DNA from: Polyangium spumosum
Lineage (GTDB): Bacteria; Myxococcota_A; Polyangia; Polyangiales; Polyangiaceae
Assembly (NCBI RefSeq): GCF_009649845.1
Contig: NZ_WJIE01000011.1
Span: 1-64,000 of the forward strand
Direction: 5' to 3'
Length of the DNA: 64,000 nt
The notes beneath the pieces are model-generated. The model had not been told where the DNA came from. It was given only the letters and a program-made list of their open reading frames with translations, and ran no database searches. Made by a program: the position numbers and the translations under genes. Shown here in pieces: positions 34,386-42,400 of the stretch (within the stretch, counting starts at the first letter, position 1; each line of letters begins with the position of its first letter).

Positions 34386-36398
34386 TCAGGGCTTGTACGG
34401 CGGCTCGTAACCCGGCGCGGACGCGTGGTGCGCCTCGAAGAAGAGCCGCAGCGCCGAGAGCGCCGGCTGGGCGCGCGCGTGGTCCACGTCGAAGAGGTTC
34501 CGCTTCTCGCGCGGATCCTGCGAGAGGTCGAAGACCTCGACGACCTTCCTCCGTGGATCGTCGATCACCTTGAGCCCCTCCCAGTAAAGCACGCGCCGGA
34601 GCCGCCCCTCGGCGAGCACGGGCCTCTCGAGCCGCACGTCGTGGCCCGCGAGCAGCGGCACGAGGCTCTGGCCGAGGAACGTCGACGGCGTCTCCACGCC
34701 GAAGAGGTCGAGGATCGTCGGCCCGAGGTCGACGAGCGTCACGTGCTCCTCGATGCGCCGCGCGGCGACGCCCGGCCCACGCACGAGGAGCGGGATCCGC
34801 AAAAGCTCCTCGTAGAGCGTCTTCGAGTGCTTGAGGGTCCCGTGTTCGCCGAAGGCCTCGCCGTGGTCGCTCGTGACGATGAGGTAGGCGCGGTCCAAAA
34901 AGCGCGCTTCGAGCAACGCGACGAGCTCACCGAGCCACCTGTCCGCGACGCCGATCTCCGCGAGATACCGCTGCGACGCCGGGCCGGTCTTGCCGCCGCG
35001 GTCGTACGGCGCGTGTGGCTCGAGGAGGTGCGCGTACAGGAAAAGTGGCTCGTCGCCGGCGCGGCGTAGCCGTTCGAGCAGCGGCTTCATCACCTGCTCG
35101 GCGTGGGCGTGTCTCCGGCCCTCGGTGACGACCGTCTCCTCGACGAAACCGCGCGCCACGCCGAATTCGTTGGTGAGGAACGTGAGGCTGCAAAAGCTCG
35201 CCGTCTTCACGCCCTGTCGCGCGAGGAGCTCGGGGAATCGCGGGGACGGGTCGGTCGCCGGATACAAGAACCGCGTCGGCCCTCGGCCGTGGTCACGAAA
35301 GACGAGCTGCGAGAAATACCGGCCGGAGAACATCGAGGAGAGCGAGACGGCCGTCTGGCTGCCCGGCGAGGTCGCGCGCGTGAAGGAGGCGCCCTCCTTT
35401 TTGAGCCGCGTGATCGTGGGGAAGTGCGCCTCGTTTTGCTCCCTGTCGATCGCGTCGGCGCGCACGGCGTCGAGGGTGATCAATACGACGAGCGGCGCCC
35501 TTCCGGCGAGCAGCGGCGGCGTGGTGGGCGGGGTCGGAAGGAGATCCTCCAGCGGGTGAAAATAAATCGACCCCAGGGCCTCGGAGGGCGGTACGGCGTA
35601 GGGGTCCCCGGGCAAACGCCAGATCGTCCGCGCGAAGGCCCACGCCGAGATCGCGCCCGGCTCGCGGAAGAGCTCGATCCGCACGGAGACGGGCGGCGCC
35701 ACGGCGATCCCGAACAGGCCCGCGCCGAGGCCAAACGCGAGCAGCATTTTCCCCGCCCGCGGTCGTATTCGATATCGCGCCGCAAAGGCGAACGAAGCCG
35801 CCGCCTGCCCCCCGAGCGTCGCCGCGAGCCACGCGAGGGCCCCGTGCAGCCCTGCGTAATCGTCCCGCAAGACGAGGTGATTCGCGACCATGACGAACAG
35901 CGCGACCCCGAGCGCGACGATCCGCAGGATCGATCGGCGCGATACGAGCGCCCCGGCCACGTGCGCCGCCGGCACGGCGAACGTGAGGGCCGCCGCGCCG
36001 AGCGTGTACACGAGCGCGTGGTGACGGCCCCCGAAGCGGCTGTTCGCGAGCCGCTCGAGCTCGTAGCCGACGAGCTCGAACAGGATCACCGACGTGATCG
36101 CCGCATACCCGCCGAGCGCGAGCGAGGCCCAGAGCCACCACCTCCCGAGCTCGCGCGTGGTCCGCTCGACGAGCAGCGTCCCCGCCCCGACCACGAGCGC
36201 CGCGACGAGCCCGAGGCCGAGCACGCCGGCCGCGTCGAAGAGATGATGCTGAGCGCGAAGCCAGAGGCTCGGCGGGCGCGGGAGCCGGAGCGTGATGAAC
36301 AGCGCGTTCGTGAGCGCGACGAGCGCGAAGCCGAGCCACGTCGAGAGCCCGGCGCGCAGGGCGCGATCGAGGGGTGTCAGAGGGGGTTCAGCGAGCAT
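34386..36398 (-). CDS. Sulfatase-like membrane hydrolase lacking CxPxR
   Basis: 670-aa protein of the alkaline phosphatase/sulfatase superfamily. The N-terminal 250 residues hold several transmembrane helices, and the catalytic domain (about 290-650) is periplasmic. The metal site starts with LVVLITLDAVRADAIDR, and DHGEAFGEHG and HLLEPHAPYDRGGK carry the downstream ligands. The usual sulfatase nucleophile motif C/S-x-P-x-R is replaced by TSPGSQTAVSLSSMFSGR: no cysteine is present for formylglycine conversion, so the nucleophile is more likely a Thr or Ser, as in phosphoglycerol or phosphoethanolamine transferases. A lipid- or polymer-modifying transferase is therefore plausible. It is the first gene of an operon with the cyclase (3-nt gap). 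Confidence 0.82.
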   Translation of the reverse strand: MLAEPPLTPLDRALRAGLSTWLGFALVALTNALFITLRLPRPPSLWLRAQHHLFDAAGVLGLGLVAALVVGAGTLLVERTTRELGRWWLWASLALGGYAAITSVILFELVGYELERLANSRFGGRHHALVYTLGAAALTFAVPAAHVAGALVSRRSILRIVALGVALFVMVANHLVLRDDYAGLHGALAWLAATLGGQAAASFAFAARYRIRPRAGKMLLAFGLGAGLFGIAVAPPVSVRIELFREPGAISAWAFARTIWRLPGDPYAVPPSEALGSIYFHPLEDLLPTPPTTPPLLAGRAPLVVLITLDAVRADAIDREQNEAHFPTITRLKKEGASFTRATSPGSQTAVSLSSMFSGRYFSQLVFRDHGRGPTRFLYPATDPSPRFPELLARQGVKTASFCSLTFLTNEFGVARGFVEETVVTEGRRHAHAEQVMKPLLERLRRAGDEPLFLYAHLLEPHAPYDRGGKTGPASQRYLAEIGVADRWLGELVALLEARFLDRAYLIVTSDHGEAFGEHGTLKHSKTLYEELLRIPLLVRGPGVAARRIEEHVTLVDLGPTILDLFGVETPSTFLGQSLVPLLAGHDVRLERPVLAEGRLRRVLYWEGLKVIDDPRRKVVEVFDLSQDPREKRNLFDVDHARAQPALSALRLFFEAHHASAPGYEPPYKP

Positions 36399-36457
36399 GC
36401 CGGGCCTCGGGGAGGTGTGATCGGCGGGCCACGGCGGAGGGGCATTTCAGGCGTGGA

Positions 36458-37786
36458 TCACGCGATCTTTTCGTCGGCGATCGAGAGCGCGGCGTCGAGC
36501 GCGGCGATGCCCTCGTCGAGCTCCGCCTCCGTCACGATGAGCGGCGGGGCGATCACGAGGTGGCTCACCCACGAGAGCACCGTGACCCCGCGCTTCATCA
36601 TCTCCCCGGCGACCGCGTCGATGACGAGTGGCTTGCGCGCGGCCTTGTCCTGCGGCGTGTTGAAGGGCTCCTTCGTCGTGCGGTCCTTGACGAGCTCCAC
36701 GGCCCAGAAGAGGCCGAGGCCACGCACGTCGCCGATCGACGGGTGCTTCGCGGCGAGGGCCTTGAGCTTCTGCCCGAGCAGCTCGCCCATCTTCGCGCTC
36801 CGCTCGATGAGCCCGAGCCGCTTGTACTCGTCGATCGCCGCGACCGCGGGCGCGAGCGTGAGCGGGTGCGCCTCGTAGGTGTGGCCGTGCGCGAAGAAGT
36901 TGTCGTCGAAATGATCGGCGATCGCGCGGCTCGTGGCGACCACGCCGAGCGGCATCGCCGCGTTCGTCACGCCCTTCGCGGTCGTGAGGATGTCGGGCGT
37001 GACGCCCCAGTGCTCCATGGCGAACCACTTGCCCGTGCGGCCCCAGCCCGTCATGACCTCGTCCGCGATGAGCAGGACGCCGCGCTTCTTCGCGAGCTCG
37101 GCGAGCCTCGGCATGTAGTCGGGCGGCGGCACGAGCACGCCGTTCGTCCCGACGATGGGCTCGACGAGGACGGCGGCCACGTTCTCCTCGTGGTCGATCA
37201 TGTACGCGAGGTAATCGGCGCAGGCCGTGGCGCACGTATCCGGCTTTTGCTGGAGCGGGCATCGATAACAATTCGCCTCGGGCCCGAAGATCACGCCGGG
37301 GATCTTCCCCGTCGGCTCCACGAACCAGCGGCGCATGTCGCCCGTCGCGGCGATCGAGCCCGCGGTCGAGCCGTGGTACGAGGTGTAACGCGCGATGATC
37401 TTGTGTTTGCCCGTGTAGAGCCGGGCGATCTTGATGGCGGCCTCGTTCGCCTCGGTGCCGGAGGTGGCGAAGAAGAACTTGTCGAGCCCCGCGGGCATCA
37501 CCTCGAGCATCTTGAGCGCGGCCTTGGCGCGGATGTCGCAGGTGTACGAGGGGCCGATGAAGGCGAGCTCCTTGGCTTGCGCGCAAATGGCGTCGATGAC
37601 CGCCTGGTTCTGGTGTCCCAGGTTCGAGCAGACGAGCTGCGACGAGAAATCCAGGTATCGTTTGCCGGAGGCGTCCCAGAAATGGCAGCCCTCGGCCTTC
37701 GTGACGTGCAGGGGCTTCCAGCCGCGCTGCGCGCGCCAGGTGCCGTAGGTATGCCTCGCCGTGAGCTCGGTGATGTCGTCGGTCAT
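36458..37786 (-). CDS. Class III aminotransferase (taurine/beta-alanine type)
   Basis: 442-aa PLP-dependent omega-aminotransferase. Motifs are SGTEANEAAIKIARLYTG, RYTSYHGSTAGSIAATG, VLLIADEVMTGWGRTGKWFA, and the Schiff-base lysine K271 in ILTTAKGVTNAAMPLG. The group transfers amino groups from beta-alanine, taurine, GABA or diamines to pyruvate or 2-oxoglutarate. An unusual insertion, CYRCPLQQKPDTCATACADY, carries four cysteines. ATG 37786 follows an in-frame ATG at 37795 closely; the conserved start MTDDITELTARHTYGTW fits best. It is 94 nt downstream of the lipoprotein gene at 37881, with a REP-like palindrome between them. Confidence 0.9.
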   Translation of the reverse strand: MTDDITELTARHTYGTWRAQRGWKPLHVTKAEGCHFWDASGKRYLDFSSQLVCSNLGHQNQAVIDAICAQAKELAFIGPSYTCDIRAKAALKMLEVMPAGLDKFFFATSGTEANEAAIKIARLYTGKHKIIARYTSYHGSTAGSIAATGDMRRWFVEPTGKIPGVIFGPEANCYRCPLQQKPDTCATACADYLAYMIDHEENVAAVLVEPIVGTNGVLVPPPDYMPRLAELAKKRGVLLIADEVMTGWGRTGKWFAMEHWGVTPDILTTAKGVTNAAMPLGVVATSRAIADHFDDNFFAHGHTYEAHPLTLAPAVAAIDEYKRLGLIERSAKMGELLGQKLKALAAKHPSIGDVRGLGLFWAVELVKDRTTKEPFNTPQDKAARKPLVIDAVAGEMMKRGVTVLSWVSHLVIAPPLIVTEAELDEGIAALDAALSIADEKIA

Positions 37787-37844
37787 GGCGCGCATCCTAG
37801 GACATCGGCGCGCGCCAAGGAACGGCTGTCTTGGTGTCCGCACA

Positions 37845-37880
37845 CCCCTCTCCACGGCGTGGAGAGGGGCGGGGGTGAGG
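37845..37880. repeat. REP-like palindrome, copy 1
   Basis: Perfect 11-bp inverted repeat CCCCTCTCCAC (37845-37855) / GTGGAGAGGGG (37859-37869) with a 3-bp loop, followed by a GC-rich head (CGGGGGTGAGG). Read on the minus strand this becomes CCTCACCCCCG plus the palindrome, the same layout as the other copies. Confidence 0.8.
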
Positions 37881-38639
37881 TCAGGGCACCTTCACCACGT
37901 GGAACGTCTGGACGAAGCCCGGGTTCGCGGGCTTGGCGAACACGCCGAGCAGCTTCGTGTCGGGCACGACGTAGATCGCCTTCAGGCCCCATATCTCGAA
38001 CCTCCCCACGGGCGGGAACACGACGGGCTTCTGCCCCTCCTTCACGCCCTCGATCTTGCCCTTCGACAACCGGAGCTTCATCCCGAGGCTCGACACGTCG
38101 AGCTCGTCGCGGTTGTCCGGCCAGCCGATGCTGCGGATCGCCACGAACTCGCCCTCCTCGACCTTCTGCGCGAGCTTCGGCAAGAGCTCGGTGAGCTTCT
38201 CGTCGAAGTGCTCGGCGCACTCGCCGAGCTGGCAGATCTGCATCGGATCGCGGACCTTCCCGTCGTCGCCGACGAAGTGCACCTCGATGCTGAAGGCCTC
38301 CTCCGTGCGCTTCTCCATCGGCACCATGAAGAGCTTCTTCGATGCCGACCAGCCGATGCGCCGGCCGCCGCCCTTCACGATCTCCTTCGCGAGAGACTCC
38401 GACTCGCTGAGCGCCTTCGCCTCCGCGGGCTTGCGCTCCGGGGCCTTCGCCTCGGCCGGCGCCTCGCCCTCGGGCTTCGCCTCGGCGGCCGCGGCCCCCT
38501 CGGCGGGTTTTGCTTCGGTCGCCGCGGGATCGGCTGCGGCTTCGTCACTGCCGCCTTCGGGCGTGACGGGCTCCTTGGCGGGGCCGCAGGCGGGCACGAG
38601 TGCGAGCACGAAGGTGAGGGCGGCGAGCGAGCGAAGCAT
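37881..38639 (-). CDS. Hypothetical exported lipoprotein
   Basis: 252-aa lipoprotein, signal peptide ending in VPAC (Cys18). Residues 20-85 are a low-complexity Ala/Pro/Glu/Lys linker (EAKPAEGAAAAEAKPEG). The C-terminal 165 residues fold on their own: they contain a single Cys pair (MQICQLGECAEHF) and beta-rich stretches such as IEVHFVGDDGKVRDP. No known domain is recognised. A REP-like palindrome just after its stop could act as a transcription barrier. It is divergent from the Cys-rich lipoprotein gene at 38741. Confidence 0.8.
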   Translation of the reverse strand: MLRSLAALTFVLALVPACGPAKEPVTPEGGSDEAAADPAATEAKPAEGAAAAEAKPEGEAPAEAKAPERKPAEAKALSESESLAKEIVKGGGRRIGWSASKKLFMVPMEKRTEEAFSIEVHFVGDDGKVRDPMQICQLGECAEHFDEKLTELLPKLAQKVEEGEFVAIRSIGWPDNRDELDVSSLGMKLRLSKGKIEGVKEGQKPVVFPPVGRFEIWGLKAIYVVPDTKLLGVFAKPANPGFVQTFHVVKVP

Positions 38640-38740
38640 GGGGGGAGACCTCCTGACGACGTGGTCCGCGCACGCTACTCCAGGCCGGGCCCGCGCGGAA
38701 AACCTTTTCCAGCGCGCGGAGGCCGGTACACTCGCGCATC

Positions 38741-39721
38741 ATGCAGAACCACTCACGTTCTTTTTCTTTCGCCCTTCGACTTTCGGCGCTCTTCCTCCTC
38801 GCCGCGCCGCTCGCCGCGTGTGGCGACGACCCGCCGGCGGGCCCGGGGCCGATCCCGCTCGACGCGCTCCGGGACGAGCTCGCGACCGCGACGTGCGAGC
38901 TCAACGTGCGATGCGGGTTATCGCCGGACAAGGCCACCTGCGAGGCGACGCAGGGTGACGCGCAGGAGACGCTCCAGCTCCTCACGGACGCGGTGCTCGG
39001 GCGCGTGACGTACGACGAGGCCGCGGGGCGCGCGTGCGTCGAGGCGATCCGCGCTCACGCCTGCGACACGCGCGCCTCGGCGCTGAAGGCGGTCACCGAC
39101 GCGTGCGCCGGCATGTTCGTGGGTACGGTCCCCGAGGGCCAGGCGTGCCTGCTCGCGGAGGAGTGCGCGGGCGACAGCACCTGCGACACGTCGATGTGTA
39201 TGGGCGGCGGGGTCTGCTGCCTGGGCGTGTGCGCGAAGCGCCCCGCGCTCGTGGCGGTGGGGGGCGACTGCACGACGAACCCGTGTGTGGCGTCGGCCTA
39301 TTGTGATCAATCGGCGATGCCGTTCACGTGCAAGGCGCGCAAGGACAACGGCGAGGCGTGCGACGCGGTCGATCAATGCAAGGACGGGATGCGCTGCGAC
39401 GTCGGTGGCAACCCGCAGACGTGTTACCTCCTGCAGGAGCACGGCGGCCAGTGCAACCCCGCGCTCGCGCAGGGCGCGTGCATCCGCTTCGACGATTATT
39501 GCCACCCGACGGACCGCAAATGCGTGCAGCTCCCGGGCGACGGCCAGCCGTGCACGATGGACGACGAGTGCGTGCAGTACGCATTCTGCGATAACGGCAC
39601 GTGCAAGCGGAGGGCGATCGAGGGCGAGGCATGCATGGACAGCAACAACTGCCTCGGCACGCTCCGGTGCGACGAGATGGTCTGCACGATGCGGCCCTCG
39701 AATGAGGTCTGCGCGTTTTGA
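38741..39721 (+). CDS. Cys-rich (Dickkopf-like) lipoprotein
   Basis: 326-aa lipoprotein with lipobox LAAC (Cys27). An N-terminal helical part with several Cys (TCELNVRCGLS) is followed by four to five Cys-knot-like modules, each with the pattern G-C-x(4-6)-C-x(5-8)-Y/R-C-x(6)-C, for example EGQACLLAEECAGDSTCD, NGEACDAVDQCKDGMRCD and EGEACMDSNNCLGTLRCD. Such modules are common in the myxobacterial surface proteome and are disulfide-bonded. They are binding domains; no enzyme activity is expected. It ends near a 14-bp REP-like palindrome and the convergent amidohydrolase gene. Confidence 0.88.
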   Translation: MQNHSRSFSFALRLSALFLLAAPLAACGDDPPAGPGPIPLDALRDELATATCELNVRCGLSPDKATCEATQGDAQETLQLLTDAVLGRVTYDEAAGRACVEAIRAHACDTRASALKAVTDACAGMFVGTVPEGQACLLAEECAGDSTCDTSMCMGGGVCCLGVCAKRPALVAVGGDCTTNPCVASAYCDQSAMPFTCKARKDNGEACDAVDQCKDGMRCDVGGNPQTCYLLQEHGGQCNPALAQGACIRFDDYCHPTDRKCVQLPGDGQPCTMDDECVQYAFCDNGTCKRRAIEGEACMDSNNCLGTLRCDEMVCTMRPSNEVCAF

Positions 39722-39733
39722 AGGTCTGCAACG

Positions 39734-39780
39734 CCCTCCCTCTCCACGTGTGGAGAGGGAGGGCTGGGGTGGGTGAGGCT
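39734..39780. repeat. REP-like palindrome, copy 2
   Basis: Perfect 14-bp inverted repeat CCCTCCCTCTCCAC (39734-39747) / GTGGAGAGGGAGGG (39750-39763) with a 2-bp centre, then a head CTGGGGTGGGTGAGG. It lies between convergent genes. The same stem core and head occur at 37845 and 59101. Confidence 0.85.
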
Positions 39781-39803
39781 CAGCGGGCTCGGGCGGGTGA
39801 GGC

Positions 39804-41189
39804 TCAGAACTCCGTGACGCGCCCGCCCATCATCACCTTGCGCACCCCGTCGAGGACCACATTGACATCGGCCAGCGGGTCACCCTCGACCGCGATGATG
39901 TCGGCGTAATAACCCACCGCCACCTTCCCGATCTCGTTCTGGGCGCCGATGCTCTCGGCGCCGTTGATGGTGGCGGCGCGCAGCGCCTCGAGCGGCGTCA
40001 TCCCGGCTTGCACGAGCCAACTGAGCTCCTGCGTATTCTGCCCGAACCCGGTGAACACGGCGTCCGAGCCCATCGCGATCTTCACGCCCACCGAGTGCGC
40101 CTGGGTCGCGGCCGCGAGGTTCTCCTGGATGTACGCCTCGAACTTCGCCTCCATGTCCGGCGTGTAGCCGAAGAACTCGATGTTGTCCTTGTAGTATCGA
40201 TTGTGATCGATGGTCGGCACGTAGATCGTCCCCTTGTCAATCATGTTGCCGCAGTCCACCATGTCGATGCCCTCCGGGTGCTCGATCGAGTCCGGGCCGG
40301 CCAGGATGGCGAGCTTGGCCGTGTCCTCGTGGTACGCGTGAATCGCGATGGGCAAATTGTGCTGGTGGGACGTGTCGACGAGGAGCTTGAGCTGGTCGGC
40401 CGTGAACGTCGGCACGCAATCGAGCGTGTCGTCGGAGCACTGGTCGGCCCATACCTTCACGAGATCGGCGCCGCGCAGCTTCTGCATCTCCACCCAGCCC
40501 GTCAACTCGGTGTCCGTGAGCAGCGTCGGGAACTTGTAGCTGGAGATGCCGCCCATCGAGGCGTACATCCGCGGCCCCGGCGTCTTGCCGGACATGATCT
40601 CTTCGCGCAGGGGTTTCAGGAGGAAATCGGGGCCTCCCTTGTCGATCGCGGTCGTGACGCCGGTCTTGAGCGTCGCCAGCGCCGCGCCGCGGGCCAGCTC
40701 GAGGAGCTTCAAGGGGTTGTTGTTGTACAGCCAGCTGATGCGATCCCAGGGGAGCGTGCCCGGCTCCCCGTCCGTGTGGTAGGCCAAGTGGACGTGGGCG
40801 TCGATGAGCCCGGGCAGCCCCGTGTACGCCGACCAATCGACGACGCTGGCGCCGCACGGGATCTGCTTTTCATCCGTGCCGACGTAGCTGATCCGATCCT
40901 CGTGGATCACGACGATCGCATTCTCGAGGACCGAGCCGTCCTCCGGGTTGACGAGCTTGCCCAGCCGGATGGCCTTGTCGTCGGTCGTGCATTCGCCGCC
41001 GCCGGTGCCGCCGGTCCCTCCGCCGACGCCGCCGGTGCCGCCGGTACCGCCGTTGCCGCCGTTGCCACCTGCGTTGCCTGTGCCACCTGCGCCACCCGGG
41101 GTGCCCGGGGTGCCCTCACCGGGGCCGCAATGGGCGGTCGCGAGGAGGGTGCAAGCCAAGAAGGACGTCCGGAAAGCTATTTTCCACAT
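39804..41189 (-). CDS. Metal-dependent amidohydrolase (exported, Gly-linker)
   Basis: 461-aa hydrolase of the amidohydrolase superfamily (imidazolonepropionase/dipeptidase branch). It has a signal sequence ending in LATAHC; the His before the Cys makes this a non-canonical lipobox, so lipidation is uncertain. A GGTGG/GGNGG spacer (about 28-68) follows. The metal site has DAHVHL (HxH), LVKVWAD (bridging Lys), IAIHAYH, IEHPEG and GSDAVF (Asp), all in the right order for a two-metal enzyme. It cleaves a C-N bond in an amide, cyclic urea or peptide; the substrate is unknown. The region upstream (41190-41424) holds a triple 27-bp iteron that may be its operator. Confidence 0.88.
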   Translation of the reverse strand: MWKIAFRTSFLACTLLATAHCGPGEGTPGTPGGAGGTGNAGGNGGNGGTGGTGGVGGGTGGTGGGECTTDDKAIRLGKLVNPEDGSVLENAIVVIHEDRISYVGTDEKQIPCGASVVDWSAYTGLPGLIDAHVHLAYHTDGEPGTLPWDRISWLYNNNPLKLLELARGAALATLKTGVTTAIDKGGPDFLLKPLREEIMSGKTPGPRMYASMGGISSYKFPTLLTDTELTGWVEMQKLRGADLVKVWADQCSDDTLDCVPTFTADQLKLLVDTSHQHNLPIAIHAYHEDTAKLAILAGPDSIEHPEGIDMVDCGNMIDKGTIYVPTIDHNRYYKDNIEFFGYTPDMEAKFEAYIQENLAAATQAHSVGVKIAMGSDAVFTGFGQNTQELSWLVQAGMTPLEALRAATINGAESIGAQNEIGKVAVGYYADIIAVEGDPLADVNVVLDGVRKVMMGGRVTEF

Positions 41190-41342
41190 GAGAGGCTCCT
41201 GATCCTGTCGAGGTGCGGCGCCACGGCGAGGCCCTGGATGTCCGCAGAAATTCGACGGTTTTTCGGTGCGGGCTCGAATGCCCGCAGGGACGCATCAGCA
41301 AGCGATGTGCCACACGGGCGGAAAGCCCAGGGCCTGCCCCTC

Positions 41343-41413
41343 TTGCGCGAATTGCGCAACCACGCTCCCTTGCGCGAATTGCGCAACCACGCTCCGTTGC
41401 GCGAATCGAGCAA
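41343..41413. promoter_or_regulatory. Three 27-bp direct repeats (operator candidate)
   Basis: Copies of TTGCGCGAATTGCGCAA lie at 41343-41359, 41370-41386 and, degenerate, at 41397-41413, exactly 27 bp apart, with the spacer CCACGCTCC. Each is nearly palindromic. The array sits 12-80 nt beyond the LysR stop and 150-225 nt upstream of the amidohydrolase start, so it looks like a helical-phase operator or a small RNA repeat. Confidence 0.65.
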
Positions 41414-41424
41414 GCGGCCAGGGC

Positions 41425-42297
41425 TCAGGCGCCGAGCAACAAATCGCGGTCGGCCCGCAGGGTGGCCACCAGAAAGTCGACGAGCACGCTCACCCGCGGG
41501 GTCTGCCGCAGGTCGCGGTGCACGGTCAGCCACAACGGCTGCCCGGGCTCGCGTGGCATGGGCACGTGCAAAAGGCCCGGCGTCCGGTCGCCGAGGAACC
41601 GCGGCAGCACCGCCACCCCGGCGTCGGCCTGCGCGGCCTCGGCGAGGGCCAGCGACACGTCGCTCACGAAGGCGGGCCGCGCGCCCGGCGACAGGTGTTG
41701 CAGCCAGGCCAGCTCGACGCCGCTCCCGGGCAGGAGCAGCGGGTGCGCGTGCAGATCCCCCGGCCCCCGGACCGGGTGCCGGTCGAGATACGCGGCGGAC
41801 GCGTACAGGCCGTGCCTCACCTCGCCGACGCGGCGGACGCGCAGCGACTCGTGGGACGTACGCACGAAACGTAGCGCCAGCTCGGCCTCGCTGCGGCTGA
41901 GGTCGAGCACCGCGCCGGCCGGCAAGAGCTCGACGCAGAGCGCCGGGTACTGGTGGCCAAAACGCGCGAGGCGCGGGGCCAGGTAGGTGATGCCGAAGGT
42001 CTCGGGCGAGGTCACCCGCACCGTGCCCTCCAGCGCGCCGCGTTGCGCGTGCACCCCGCGCTCCAGCGCGAGCACCGCGTCCTCGACCTGCTGGAGAGGT
42101 GCGAGCAGCCGCTCGCCGTCACGCGTCAGCACGTAACCGGCGGCGGTGCGCGTGAACAGCCGCAGGCCCAGCGCGCGCTCGGCGGCCTCGACGCGCCGGC
42201 CGACCGTGGTGTGGTCGACGCCGAGCGCCGCGGCCGTCTTGGCGAGGGAACCCGCGCGCGAGAGCGCGGCGACGAAGCGAAGATCGTCCCAGTTCAT
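41425..42297 (-). CDS. LysR-family transcriptional regulator
   Basis: 290-aa LysR-type regulator. The N-terminal winged helix-turn-helix is MNWDDLRFVAALSRAGSLAKTAAALGVDHTTVGRRVEAAE, with recognition helix HTTVGRRVEAAE. The C-terminal effector domain (about 90-290) has the periplasmic-binding-protein-like fold. The unusually frequent Leu/Ala/Arg composition matches its neighbours, so it is not a recent import. It is divergent from the lipoprotein gene at 42401 (103-bp gap), which may be its target. ATG 42297 starts exactly at the conserved sequence; the longer frame from 42345 is not needed. Confidence 0.93.
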   Translation of the reverse strand: MNWDDLRFVAALSRAGSLAKTAAALGVDHTTVGRRVEAAERALGLRLFTRTAAGYVLTRDGERLLAPLQQVEDAVLALERGVHAQRGALEGTVRVTSPETFGITYLAPRLARFGHQYPALCVELLPAGAVLDLSRSEAELALRFVRTSHESLRVRRVGEVRHGLYASAAYLDRHPVRGPGDLHAHPLLLPGSGVELAWLQHLSPGARPAFVSDVSLALAEAAQADAGVAVLPRFLGDRTPGLLHVPMPREPGQPLWLTVHRDLRQTPRVSVLVDFLVATLRADRDLLLGA

Positions 42298-42365
42298 GGG
42301 ATGTGCATTCTTGCACGGCCGTCGGGTGCCGACGTGTATTCTCACCCGGCCGCGCGGGGGTTATG

Positions 42366-42395
42366 CCTCTCGGGTCCCTGAACCCCCGAGAGAGG
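42366..42395. promoter_or_regulatory. Dyad overlapping the lipoprotein ribosome-binding site
   Basis: CTCTCGGG (42367-42374) / CCCGAGAG (42385-42392) is an 8-bp perfect dyad with a 10-nt loop, ending at the AGAGAGG ribosome-binding site of the gene at 42401. As DNA it could be the LysR operator; as RNA it could occlude the ribosome-binding site. Confidence 0.55.
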
Positions 42396-42400
42396 TATTC

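Noticed and set aside
34386-36398. Calling this gene a true sulfatase
   Set aside because: The C/S-x-P-x-R nucleophile motif is absent; only the superfamily is supported.
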